Origin: Cycas panzhihuaensis
Lineage: Eukaryota > Cycadophyta
NCBI GenBank assembly: GCA_023213395.1
Contig: CM041465.1
Coordinates: 156,867,741 to 156,931,740 of the forward strand
Direction: 5' to 3'
Length of the DNA stretch: 64,000 nt
Part shown: positions 32,305 through 42,935 of the stretch, piece after piece
How the letters are laid out: each line of letters opens with the position of its first letter
Numbering within the stretch: position 1 is the first letter of the stretch
The notes under the pieces: generated by a model
The model's input: only the letters and a program-made list of their open reading frames with translations
What the model was told of the DNA's origin: nothing
The model's database searches: none
Program-made: the position numbers and the translations under genes

Positions 32305-32601
32305 TGAAAAGGGTTAATGATATAAGGTCATTACATTAGTTGATTATTTCGAAAAAGGGACTTAAGTGAACTTTAAATTAGATCACTTAAGTGAAATACA
32401 CTTTCATGTGCATTATGTGTAATTTCATTTCACCTAACTCAAATGCTCCCTCTCTCAATATAAAAGTAAAGCTCAATGGAAGAGATTCATTCTTACCTCC
32501 CCATTTTGTGAGAGCTACTTTCTTTCTCTCAAGTCTCTCTTGCTCCCATGTTTGCCTTTGTGTTTAGTGCATGGAGATGAAGGATAGATCCACTCTTTTC
32601 A
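32305..32601 (+). mobile_element. 3' LTR of B (297 bp)
   Basis: Same length as the 5' LTR with five substitutions by eye. Followed by the second gtaaa target copy (32602-32606). Confidence 0.95.
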
Positions 32602-33061
32602 GTAAAACCCTAGTAGTGTGCTAGGGAAACATCCACACAGGAAAGGTATCAATCTTTATTGCTTTAGAATGGAGAAACAGTACATCTCAGTAGCATAATG
32701 CTCTCTGGAACAACAATCAGCCGAAGCTCTTCACAGAACATTACATTACAACATAATAAGAAAAAGCCCTAAAATGGGCTACATGAGAGGAACATCCAAG
32801 GCATAAATCTCAGCCGTAGAATCTAGGGTATTTGTATCGAATGACCCTGATTCTCTTTACAATTTAATAAGGTTTACAGGGCTAATTTTTCGGGTTGGGG
32901 GCTATCGCCCCTGAACCCCCTTTTAGTGGGAGGCATTCCACTCCCCTTTGACCAAGGGGCTCCGCCCCTTGGAACCCCCCAAGAAAGATTAGGGGGGGGA
33001 AACTGTACCGAAAACATGCCAAAATTTTAGCTCCAAAATATTGTTGTCACAATATCCAACA
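32602..33061 (-). mobile_element. 3' LTR of A, inner fragment
   Basis: Continues the LTR after the B insertion (gtaaaaccctagtag) and ends ATATCCAACA at 33061. It is followed by aatctccacc, the reverse complement of a purine tract. It contains a perfect hairpin, CCAAGGGGC-TCC-GCCCCTTGG (32952-32972), in a G/C-rich part unlike its AT-rich surroundings. Confidence 0.9.
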
Positions 33062-33238
33062 ATCTCCACCTTGACAACAATTTACCGGATACCTTTCCTG
33101 GAACCTTCATCATCTTTTCTGCAAGCTAAGAGAAGTTAAACACCATTTGAACTTCTCTACTGGTACTAGTTTTATGAATATATCGATAATTCGATTGGTG
33201 TGAATCTTCTCAAGTGCCACTCCACCTGCTTCCACAAC

Positions 33239-34561
33239 CTATCTAACAAAATGGTACTTAAGAGCAATATGCTTTGTTCTACTATGATAAGCTGGATTCT
33301 TGGCTAAGTAAATGGCACTTTGACTGTCACAAAATACCTTTACATTTTCTTGTCTCCTTCCAAGCTCAACCAATAGACCCTGTAACCAGATTACTTCTTT
33401 ACAAGCATGTGCTTCAAAGAACATATTCGGCTTAGTGGTTGTGATTGCAATTATGCTCTGCAATTTGGACATCCAACTAACTGGACCATTTGTAAGAGTG
33501 AAAACATAACCTGAAGTAGACCTTCTTTTGTCTAAATCTCTTGCAAAGTTTGAATCAACATATCCACAAACCTGATTACCTGTACCTCCAAAGATGATGT
33601 AGTAGTCACTTGTGCCTCTCAAATACCGAAACACCCATTTCACTGCAGCCCAATATTCTTTCCCTGGATTTGCCATAAACCTGCTAATTACACCGACTGC
33701 ATGTGAAATATGAGGTCTTGTACATACCATGGCATACATCAAACTTTCTACTGCACTAGCATAAGGTACACGAGACATATAAACCTTTTCTTCTTCACTA
33801 CTAGGACTCATATTCAAAGAAAGCTTGAAGTGGGAAGCCAATGGGATACTCCCTGGTTTCACATTTGCCATACCAAACCTGGTTAGCACCTTTTCTACAT
33901 ATTTCTGCTGTGATAACCATAGCTTACCACTTTTCCTGTCTATATGTATCTCCATGCCTAAGATTTGTTTTGCAGCTCTTAGATCCTTCATGTCAAAAGT
34001 CCTAGCCAGTTGAGCCTTTAGCTTATTGATTTCTTCCATGCTTTTGCTTGCAACCAGCATGTCATCAACATATAGTACCAAGATAATGAATAAGCCATTA
34101 TCCATAAATTTAAAGTAAATACAATGATTATACTCACTTCTTTTAACATTTTGGCTCTCCATGAAGGCATCAAACTTCTTGTACCACTGCCTAGGTGATT
34201 GATTTAGGCCATACAATGATTTCCTGAGCCTGCAAACAAGTCTTTTTCTGCTATCCTGTACAAACAGTTTTGGTTGAACCATATAGATCTCTTCATCTAA
34301 ATCTCCATGTAGAAAAGTCGTTTTTACATCTAACTGCTCCAACTCCAAATCAAGAGAAGCTACTAATGCTAATAGCACTCGAATTGAAACAAGTTTGACA
34401 ACTGGGAAAAAGATCTCATGAAAGTCAATACTTGCTTTCTGTACATAGCCTTTAGCCACCAATCTTGCCCTATATTTGTCAACCTTTCCATCAACATATG
34501 TTTTCTTTTTGAAAACCCACCTGTAACCAACAATCTTCTTACCATGTGGAAGTTCTACCAA
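33239..34561 (-). pseudogene. Copia reverse transcriptase-RNase H of element A (440-codon open frame)
   Basis: The longest open frame of the window. RT motifs: KKIVGYRWVFKKK, LVAKGYVQKASIDFHEIF, LDVKTTFLHGDLDEEIYM and SLYGLNQSPRQWYKKFD, with the catalytic LVLYVDDMLVAS intact. The DLRAAKQILGMEI linker leads to RNase H: YVDSNFARDLDKRRSTSGY, VFCDSQSAIYLAKN and SRTKHIALKYHFVR. It ends at a stop about 180 bp before the LTR, so the last copia residues (the LTKP-type end) are missing or shifted. Style matches the Tnt1/Tork group. Upstream frames are broken, so no full polyprotein can be made. Confidence 0.93.
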
Positions 34562-34679
34562 GTCCTATGAATTATTTTTCTTCAAAGCATCTATCTCTTC
34601 CTGCATAGCCCTTTTCTACTTCTCACCATTGATATCATCTACTGCTTCTTGATAACATGTGGGCTCACCATCATTAGAA

Positions 34680-35652
34680 ACCAAAGCAATAGAAGTAGAT
34701 GGGTTATACCTATCAAGTGGATGACTGACTCGTGTAGATCTTCTAACTATTGTCAGAGGAGTGTCCACATACTCCTGTAAATCTGTTGCAAATTCATCTT
34801 CAGAAGGATCTTCTTACTCTTCTGATTCTAAAAATTATTGGGTTTCAAACTTGACCTATTGATGTTCATCTTTCTGCTCCTGTTTCATTTCAATTTCTCT
34901 ACTGTCTAATTTTAGAAGGGGAGATTCATCAAATACAACATCTCTGTTAATGGTGATTTTGTGGGCAGTAGGATCCCACAACCTGTATCCCTTCACACCA
35001 TCCTTATCACCATAACCAACAAAGATATACCTATTGGATTTTGGGTCTAACTTTAAACATTTACTTTTGTCAGTCAAGGCATAAGCATCACAACCAAAAA
35101 CTTTTATATTTAAATAATCACATGGATGTCCAGTCCATACCTCTTCAGGAATCTTGTAATCTATTGCAAGTGATGGTGACCTATTTACTAGATAGTAAGC
35201 TGTTTGAATAGCTTCTGCCCACAAGCCCTGCTCTACTCTTGCATTACTTAGCATGCTTCTTACTCTTTCTAAGAGTGTCATATTCATGCACTCAGCAATG
35301 CCATTTTACTGTGGAGTATAGCTAGTGGTCTTGTGTCTTTTGGTCCCAGCTTCTTTGCAATAGTTCTCAAACTCCAAGGAGTTGAATTCACCTCCATTGC
35401 CAGTTCTTAAACATTTGATTGTCTTACCAGTACTGTTCTCAACTAGAGCCTTGAACTACTTAAACACACTGAAAACTTCAGATTTCCTTTTCAAAAAATA
35501 GACCCATACCTTCCTGGAGTAATCATCTATAAATGTAACATAATACAATGATCCTCCATACGATATTTTAGGGGCTAGTCCCCATACATCTGAATGTATG
35601 TAATCTAGAATACCTTTACTAGTGTGACTCCTACTTTAAACCTAAGTCTACA
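34680..35652 (-). pseudogene. Copia integrase of element A, catalytic Asp lost
   Basis: Read from 35652 leftwards: YYVTFIDDYSRKVWVYFLKRK (in pieces, about 35480-35545), then LRTGNGGEF (about 35385), where copia integrases have TDNGGEF. The second catalytic Asp is therefore Gly here. The catalytic Glu follows in NGIAECMNMT (about 35285-35305). The tail is open at 34856-35287 (LWAEAIQTAYYLVNRSPS, KVFGCDAYAL, YIFVGYGDKDGVKGYRLW), then a linker to 34680. Stops near 35640 and 35310 break it. With the missing Asp, this integrase could not act even if joined. Confidence 0.88.
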
Positions 35653-37032
35653 CTATTTTCTAAAAATATAATGTTTACAGAAAGCCAAATCTGAAAGCTG
35701 CAAGTTAAGAAGTAACTTATAGTTTATCAACACCTTAAGTCCTCTCACACTCATGTGCCCAAATCTCTGATGCCACAACTGATCTAGATCTTTTGCAGTC
35801 TTTGATGCTGTCGCTGCTTGGCTGACATCTGTACTTCCTACTAAAATGTAAAGATTTCCTTTCTTTAAGGCTTTCATAATAACCAAGGCACCCTTTGACA
35901 CCTTTAGGACTCCTTCATGACCTATATGCTTAAAACCACCCAAATCTAATTCACCCAAGGAAATCAAATTCTTTTTCAAATCAGGTGCATGTCTAACCTC
36001 AGTTAATGTTCTGACTACCCCGTCGAATATCTTAATTCTGATGCTACCAATGCCCATTGTCTTACAAGAAACTTCATTTCCCATAAGCACATCACCACCA
36101 TCAAGAGGTTGGTATGATGAGAACCAACTCTTGTGTGGACACATGTGGTGTGAAGCACCTAAATCTAATAACCAGTCATGGTAATAATGAGAAGTATTAT
36201 AAGCAACCAAGACATCATCATCCATACCTTGATTTGACTCCACCTGATTCTCCTCCTTGGTAAGATCTTCCTTTTTCTGGAACTCCTTCCTTTTGTAACA
36301 ATCCTTCTTGAGATGACCGGTCTTATTACATTGCCAACACCTGAGCTTACTCTTTTTTCTCTTTGACTTGGATCTTGATATATCCCTGGAGTTTTGTCCT
36401 CTCTTAAATGTTCTACCCCTTACTGTCATGGCTTCTGGTGTGGAGGTTTCAAAACTAGATTTCCTCCGCACTTCTTCCATTAGTAAAGCACTTACAACAG
36501 AATCATGATCTAATACATTTGTAGTGATAAAACTAATTGAGGTGATAATATAATCCCAGGATTCAGGTAATGAGCATAACAAGGTAATAGCCGTGTCCTT
36601 ATCCTCAATTTTAATATCGATACTAATCAACTTATAAATAAGAGTATTAAAAATATTTAAATGGTCAGCAATTATTGTACCTTCCTTCATCCGTAACGAG
36701 TACAGTTGCCTCTTTAGGTAGATTCGATTCATTACTGATTTGGTCATATATAGGTCTTCCAACCGGGTCCATAATCCTGTTGCTGTCTCTTCCCCTGTGA
36801 TGTTAAACAAGACTTTATTTTCCAAGCACAATCATATTGTGCTAAGTGCCTTTTTGTCTAAGTCATCCCAATCATCATCGTCCATCCCTATGGTTTTCTT
36901 TGATTTGCCTGCAAGTGCTTTGTACAAATCCTATTGTACAAGAATATCATGCGCTTTCAGCTTCCACAACTTGAAGTTGTTCTTCCCATTGAATTTCTCC
37001 ACCTTGAACTTTGCACCTGCTAGTTTCACCAT
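35653..37032 (-). pseudogene. Copia gag and protease of element A
   Basis: The likely start is the ATG at 37032 (MVKLAGAKFKVEKFNGKN), about 56 bp inside the primer-binding site. Stops near 36930 and 36835 precede a 392-codon open stretch (35653-36831). That stretch holds gag (LWTRLEDLYMTKSV, YLKRQLYSLRMKEG), a complete zinc knuckle CWQCNKTGHLKKDC (about 36325), the protease WLLDLGASHHMCPH (DSGAS changed to DLGAS, about 36140-36180) and the pre-integrase domain ending LWHQRFGHMS (about 35750-35775). Role: packaging and processing of the element's own proteins. Confidence 0.92.
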
Positions 37033-37087
37033 TTGGTGTAGAAAATCTGACACCAAAACCTTCACAAACTCGTTGCAAAATAAATGT

Positions 37088-37101
37088 AGCTCTGATACCA
37101 C
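37088..37101 (-). other. Primer-binding site of A (Met-tRNA)
   Basis: Reverse complement of gctctgataccac is GTGGTATCAGAGC, next to the 5' LTR of A on the minus strand. Confidence 0.93.
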
Positions 37102-37102
37102 T

Positions 37103-37723
37103 TGTTGAAATTACAAGGCCCTAAACCTTAAACCGCCACAAGATCTAAACTATTTTGTAACTAGTTACAGGAATCGAAACTAAGATTTAACATGCAAGTT
37201 CTAAAAATAGAGATAATACAATAACATCAATATACAAGCTAAACATCACATATGCACCTGATATAACGTGGTAAAACCCTAGTAATATGTTAGGAAAACA
37301 TCCACACAGGAAAGGTGTCGATCTTTATTACTTTAGAATGGAGATCTTAGTAGCAGAATGCTCTCTGGAATAATAACCATCCACTGCCCTCTTCACAGTA
37401 CATTATATCACATTACAACATAATACGAAAAGCCCTAAAACGAGCTACATGAGAGGAACATCCAAGGCATAAATCTTAGCCGTAGAATCTAGGGTATTTA
37501 TATTAAATGACCTTGATTCTCTTTACAATTTAATAAAGTTCTGGGGCTAATTTTTGGGTGGGGCTCGCCTCGAACCCCCTCTTAGCGGGAGGCATTCCAT
37601 ACCCCCACACCCCTTGGCCAAGGGGGGCTCACCTTATGGAACCCCCGAGAAAGATTAGGGAAGCTGAAATCAAAAACATGCCAAATTTTTAGCCCCAAAA
37701 TATTGTTATCACAATATCCAATA
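37103..37723 (-). mobile_element. 5' LTR of A (621 bp)
   Basis: Begins TGTTGAAATTAC and ends ATATCCAATA (from CCAACA). It matches 24878-25050 plus 32607-33061. A TATAAATA box lies on the minus strand at 37495-37502. The hairpin seen in the other LTR is partly lost here. Confidence 0.92.
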
Positions 37724-38290
37724 AATTTAACACTAGAATTATAGGAAGTGTTACTTAAACATGGTAAGGCTTTTGAATGAATCCTTAAGGGTTTTGAATA
37801 CATCCTTAAGGGACTTCCACCAAAATAAGAATATGATCATGCCATTAAGTTTATAAGAAGTAGTAATTTGTTGAACATTTGGCTATATAAATACCTGTAT
37901 CAATAGGAAAATGGAATTGAAAGGCTAGTAACATTAACATTAGTAACATTAGTTAGAAAGAAGGATGTTATCCTTGTAGTTATCAATAGATTAACAATAT
38001 ATGCTTATTTGTGTAGAATCTAGTACACCCACAAGGTAAAATAGATTATTAAATATTCTTAAAGGAGAACATTAGTTCCATGGAATACCTAAGAAGACTA
38101 TTAATGATAAGCACTCAAAGTTTACAAGCAACTTCTAGATCAAACTCTTCTAAACATTAGGGAATAAGTTAACAATGAGTATATCATGTTAGCCACAAAT
38201 TGATGGATAGACAAAGGTGGTCAACAAGTATTTGGAAGGGTATCTCCAATGTTATATATTAAGGAACTTGCAAAATAACTAAATTATTTC
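37724..38290 (+). pseudogene. Gypsy element C copy 1 (right part): RT start fused to integrase
   Basis: Continues C1 after element A: LKHGKAFE and RLYKYLYQ-like RT N-terminus. LVRKKD, the start of the RT core, then runs directly into ILVVINRL, which belongs to the integrase core. The bulk of RT, all of RNase H and the HHCC domain are absent. A shifted integrase segment follows (TSNF, VVNKYLEGYLQC, about 38115-38265). The sequence stops at 38290 where chromovirus D begins. Compared with C2, it lacks about 45 further bases before LVRKKD. Confidence 0.8.
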
Positions 38291-38632
38291 TGTAACATAA
38301 CCCCACCTTTCCTTAGCAAGTGTGAACCACCAACAAGTAAGGATTAAGGGGTTTAGTAAGTTATGTGTATGGACCACTAAGTCGTCCAATAAGATGTAAG
38401 GCCACTAGGGCCACCAATAGAATCATTAAGGATGAAGACCCTTACTTGTGTATTTAAAAGGTTAAATCACTCGTAATATTATTGAGTATGATATCTTAAA
38501 AGGAGAAAGTACTTCGGTACTCATTTTGGTGATTCATTTTCTGTGATCTACTTGCGCACTCATGTTATTTGGCTTCATTTTCTGCTAGTTATCACTCCTA
38601 CGAGCCCAGATTTCTAAGAAGGAACAGTCTGA
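38291..38632 (+). mobile_element. 5' LTR of D
   Basis: Begins TGTAACATAACCCC. A TATTTAAAAG box at 38451-38460 is a likely TATA element. The end is set by comparison with the right LTR and by the primer-binding site that follows. Confidence 0.9.
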
Positions 38633-38633
38633 G

Positions 38634-38648
38634 TGGTATCAGAGCTGC
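38634..38648 (+). other. Primer-binding site of D (Met-tRNA)
   Basis: TGGTATCAGAGCTGC, one or two bases after the LTR. Confidence 0.93.
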
Positions 38649-39927
38649 ATTTGCGATCGTGGGAAGCTGCTCGGAATAGCAATTTTTTTTTTCCTGTATG
38701 ATTGAGTACTCTCTCTACCTAGGTAGAGATTGAGGAAAGACCTTCACTCAATACTCTCTCTAAGAAGATTAAGGAACGATAGCAGGACAGATTAGAGGTC
38801 GTGAAGTAAAGGAGAATTTCATCCGTCAGGTACCACAAGCAATTTATTTCTTCTACATTCAATTCAATTTTTAGGTTTTCTTTTTCTGCATTGGGTTATA
38901 TTCCAAGGGTAGATACTTGACGTTGGCTACCCTTTGTGTCCCCTCCCACCTCTCTCTTCTGGGTAGATAACACCGTTGGGCGGCTACCCAAGTAGTTAGG
39001 TAGAGACCCTGTACTGGGGGTCTTTAAAGATCACAGGGATCTATCATTTTGGCTAAGCGCATTGTGGCTTTTCTGCCCCTTGCGTGAAGGACTGGAGATA
39101 ACACTCCTGAACCAAGCCCTAAACAGAACCTGGTTATGGAGGTGTGCCTCCACATACCTTCAGGTATATAGGAGGACCCCTTTAGGATTCCAAAACCCTC
39201 CCTAGTGCAGGTAAACTATCGGCTGCTGAAGTCTTGCAGTGCAGTGGTTAGCAATTAGTGCCACAAAGTTACCTGCCCCGAACTTCTGCATCAGAAGTTT
39301 ATTGGCAGGACTATAAGACCAAGCACATCTCATTCTATAGTGGATAGGACACACTTGATTATTCTCTGCTTCCCCTGCCCTAATCTTAATTAAGATCACA
39401 AGTCACTGACTGTCTTAATTCAAAACTTGTCAGAACAATCAAGCCTCAAAAAAAAAAGAAAAAAAAGAAAAAAGAAAAAAAAAGAAAAAAGAAGAGAGTA
39501 AAAAAAAAAAAGAAAACTCCACTTAGCCCTTGCTCACAGTGCAAAAAAAAATTACCCTTATAACTTATATACCTCAATTCGATTAATATCTCGTAAGGGT
39601 CATTTTACACTAGGTTAGTCTATACCCCCAATTTTCACTCCTTTTTGTACCTGGGCTACTAGTGGGCCCCACCACTCCAAATTCACTTTAAAAACTCATA
39701 CATCCCATTTTGATAAGTTTTTTGTGCTCTTTCTAGTGGACTAAATATCTTGCTTATGTAATTTTGGGGTCAACAGGCTATAAACACCTTACATTCCCTT
39801 ATTCGCCCCTTCTTTTCTATATAGCAACTCCTTATTCTTATATCCCGTTCTTTCTTGATCTGTCCCACTTTGTTCTTTCCCTTCTTTCTACTTACTTCTG
39901 CTACTTTAATCCATTTCTTCAACTCCA
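38649..39927 (+). other. Leader of D
   Basis: No coding signal. A purine-rich A/G stretch (39448-39515, poly-A broken by single G) is the only notable feature. Its composition suggests a slipped or inserted A-rich tail. Confidence 0.6.
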
Positions 39928-41000
39928 ATGGCAAAAAATCAAACAGAAAAAATTTCTGAGTTGATTAATGACTTGTCTAGCTTCAAAACAGAGGTCAACG
40001 ATAAACTCAATACCATGCCTACCAAATCCGACCTGGACAACACTAAGAAAGAGATTCTCAGACTACTTCAGCAGTGGGTACCATCTCAACCCCAATGCAC
40101 AAGAGCTTCTACCTCAACGGGCAACTAACCTCCCCCTTCTCTAGGAATCCATGCATATACATGAGGTTCTCCACCAAGACAGCCTTTTTTCCACCATAAG
40201 ATCAGCATTCCTACCTTTGATCCAAACGTTAATAGAGAGTGCACTCAAAGCTAGATTAATAAGTTAGAATCCTACTTCACTCTCCACTCGATGTTAGAAG
40301 AGGACCAACTCTTATATGCTTCCATTCACTTAGATGGTTGAGCTCACCATTGGTTTAACTGGTGGAAGCAGGAATATCCCTCTCACCAAACTTGGTCCCA
40401 CTTCACTAGTTGTTTCTTTGAACAATATGAAGATACATTGAGTCAATCTTTTTTCACACAACTCACCAGGCTTAAGCAGACATCAACTGTAGAAGCTTAC
40501 ATGGATGAATTTCAAGCTTTATATAACTGTGCACCACAAAGCCAAAACTTGGACAAACAAACAGTGATTGATATTTATGTGGCAGGACTTGAAGACTGTA
40601 TTTAGATGAGATTAAAGACAATGGCAATTTACTCCCATAAGGAAGCTTTCAAGTAGGCCCGTGTAGTAGAAGTTGAGTTTGTAACAAACAAACCCTCAAC
40701 TATTCGATGGGATAACTCTTGGTTCTCACGCACTCGATAGGCAGACTTCTGGCAACCTCAACCTCGATTTGACGATGCCTCTCGTTCTCAAGCTGACTTC
40801 ACATGTGCTTGGCCACGATAGGATGATTCTCGACCATCTATTGATCGCCAAAATTAGGATACATCTGCCAAAAGAGTCCAAATTTCTCAAGCTGAAGCAC
40901 AACGTCGACTCGAGGCTGGCCTTTGTATGCAGTGTGCAGAAACATGGACTTCTGGGCATGGTCATTTTTGCAAAGCATGACGTATGGTTTTCTCCATTGA
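39928..41000 (+). pseudogene. Gag of chromovirus D
   Basis: Start ATG at 39928 (MAKNQTEKISELINDLSSF), an N-terminal helical segment with heptad character, open for 66 codons. A shift near 40130 leads to the capsid part: YASIHLDG and HHWFNWWKQE (about 40320-40370), FEQYEDTLSQSFFTQLTRL (about 40420-40475), VEAYMDEFQALY and VAGLED. Stops mark Gln/Trp-type positions. The C-terminus has an unusual knuckle, CMQC followed by GHGHFCK (about 40925-40978), like the chromovirus CxxC...GHxC form. Confidence 0.85.
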
Positions 41001-41810
41001 CCCATCCCTCTCCCCTGGTGATCCCTTTGACTCTGACTTTGACCAAGATGCTGATGATGAAACCCATGATGATCCTGCACCAGAACCCCAACCTGAAGTA
41101 TCCATATCCACTGTCACCACCTCCTCCTACCCTGAACCCCTAAGAGTTAGAGGCATTCTCTGCAAGACTCCAATATCTATCTTGATCGACGGTGGGGCGT
41201 CACTTAACTTCATTGATATTTCGATAGCTAGACAACTTAACCTATATATTATCCCAAAAACAGGCTTCACATGTTCTCTACAAGGGTACTAGAAACTCCA
41301 TTATGCAGGTGTTATTAAAAACCTCTAAGTCCATATTGGCTCATACCTTTTGGTGTCAGACTCCTATGCCTTATCAATAGGATGATTTGATGCCATCTTA
41401 GGGATTTAATGGTTGCAAACATTAGGGACCTATAGCACGAACAGCTCACCTACAAATCCATTCATTGCCTTCAAAGACCACATGGGGTGAAATCACAAAA
41501 TTTACGGAATACAATCCCCCCTAACCAAGTGGTCTCTCTCGGACGTATGAAACGTCATCTTCAATCTCACCTAGGGTATATAGTCTGCCTCAATAATATT
41601 CAAATTGAACCACAAATTCATCTACACATCCAGGATGTCATTACTCAATATGAATAAGTATTCGTCCCTCTACCTGCCACTACCCCTCCTGACTGTGGTT
41701 TCTATCATACAATTAACCTCCAATCTAACCATGACCTTATCAGCCTTCAACCTTATTGTAATTCATACTTCTAAAAGAATGAAATTGAGAAACTCATAAA
41801 TGAGCTCCTT
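41001..41810 (+). pseudogene. Protease and linker of D
   Basis: An open stretch to 41292 carries ISILIDGGASLNFID at about 41170-41215, the retropepsin active site with the plant-gypsy Asp-Gly-Gly form, and a preceding acidic Pro-rich spacer. After a stop at 41290 the rest is in pieces, with frame changes up to the RT start. Role: polyprotein processing. Confidence 0.85.
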
Positions 41811-42935
41811 GACATGGGCATAATCCAACTAAGTAAAAGCCCTTATGCAACCCTAATTGTCTTAGTTCAGAAGAAGGATGGCTCCTTTCACCTCTGTGTT
41901 GACTATAGGGAATTAAATAAGATTACCATTAAAAATAAGTTTCCCACCCCTCGCATAGATGACATGCTAGATGAAATCCATGGCATAACCATCTTTTCTA
42001 AGTTAGACCTCCAATCTAGTTACTACCAAATCCCAATTGCCTGACAAGATTGTCACAAGACAACATTTCGCACACATCATGGCCATTTTGAGTTTCGAGC
42101 AATGTCCTTTGGCCTTTGTAATGCCCCGACAACCTTCCAAGCTCTCATGAATAAAATCTTTGGGCCCTACCTTCGAAAGTTTGTCATAGTTTCTTTGATA
42201 ACATTCTTATTTATAGTTCCTGCCTAGATCTCCATATCCAACACTTAGAAATTATTCTTCAAATATTGCAGAACCACCAACTCTAGACAAAACTATCTAA
42301 GTGTAAGTTTGGACAATCAGAGCACAAATATTTGGGTCACATCATATCATCAGAAGGGATAGGCGTAGACCCTGATAAAATATCAGTCATCACAATGTGC
42401 CCAACACCTACCACTCTTACCCTACTACGAGCATTTCTTAGGCTCATAGGGTTTTATCGACACTTTGTGCGTAACTATGCTACTCTTGCCATCCCATTAA
42501 CCAACCTCCTTCGTAAAGAGGCTTTTCAATGGTCTCCCGAAGTAGATGCTACCTTTTCCCACCTCAAGGTTGTAATGACCTCCACTCTGGTCCTCATCAC
42601 TCCTAATTTTAACCAACCCTTCCAACTTGAATGCAATGCTTTTGGGTTTGGTTTAGGTGCAATCTTAATGCAAGACTCTCATCCCATTGCATTTGAAAGC
42701 TAAAAATTAAAAGATCATGAGCTTCATTTCTCTATATATCAGAAATAAATGAAGGCTATTCTCCATGCTATTGATAAATGGTGGTAATATCTCTTAGGCT
42801 CTAAGTTCACTATTCTCACAGATCATCATAACCTCCATAATTTATTAGCTAGTCTTGTCTAAAGAACAAGCTAAGTGGATTCATCGATTATAAGTCTTTG
42901 ACTTCTTAATAGCATATAAAAAAGGCAAAGACAAT
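41811..42935 (+). pseudogene. Reverse transcriptase and RNase H of D
   Basis: RT: GIIQLSKSPYATLIVLVQKK, CVDYRELNKITIKNKFP and FSKLDLQSSYYQIPI, open at 41814-42044. Then [29 protein letters not shown] and the catalytic site, which after a shift reads FFDN (about 42190), so the second Asp of the pair is Asn. Connection and RNase H open at 42332-42703: LGHIISSEGIGVDPDKI, LIGFYRHFVRNYA, FQLECNAFGFGLGAILMQ. The tail to about 42935 (TDHHNLHNLL equivalent) has stops. Confidence 0.92.

Larger units (their letters stand above)
25051..32601 (+). mobile_element. Copia element B, complete and nested in the LTR of A
   Basis: Complete structure of 7551 bp: LTR 25051-25347, Met-tRNA primer-binding site 25350, gag-pol in copia order (protease, integrase, RT, RNase H), purine tract 32293-32304, LTR 32305-32601. 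Target duplication gtaaa at 25046-25050 and 32602-32606; the right LTR of A shows the empty site gtggtaaaaccc. The LTRs differ at five of 297 positions by my count, which makes it the youngest datable element here. Coding frames are nevertheless broken many times, so it was probably dead on arrival or decayed quickly. Confidence 0.95.
24878..37723 (-). mobile_element. Copia element A (minus strand), host of nested element B
   Basis: Two LTRs of about 621-628 bp (24878-33061 without the insertion, and 37103-37723) flank about 4.0 kb of internal sequence encoding gag to RNase H on the minus strand. The flanks aatct (24873-24877) and aattt (37724-37728) look like a 5-bp target duplication with one change. 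The flanking sequence is the old gypsy copy C1, and the uninterrupted equivalent is present in C2 near 45200. Element B sits in the left (3') LTR. The first 173 bp of the two LTRs differ at about nine positions. Confidence 0.9.

Noticed and set aside
39448-39515. A/G-rich tract as a polypurine tract
   Set aside because: It lies in the leader of D, far from the 3' LTR. The true purine tract is at 44451-44463.
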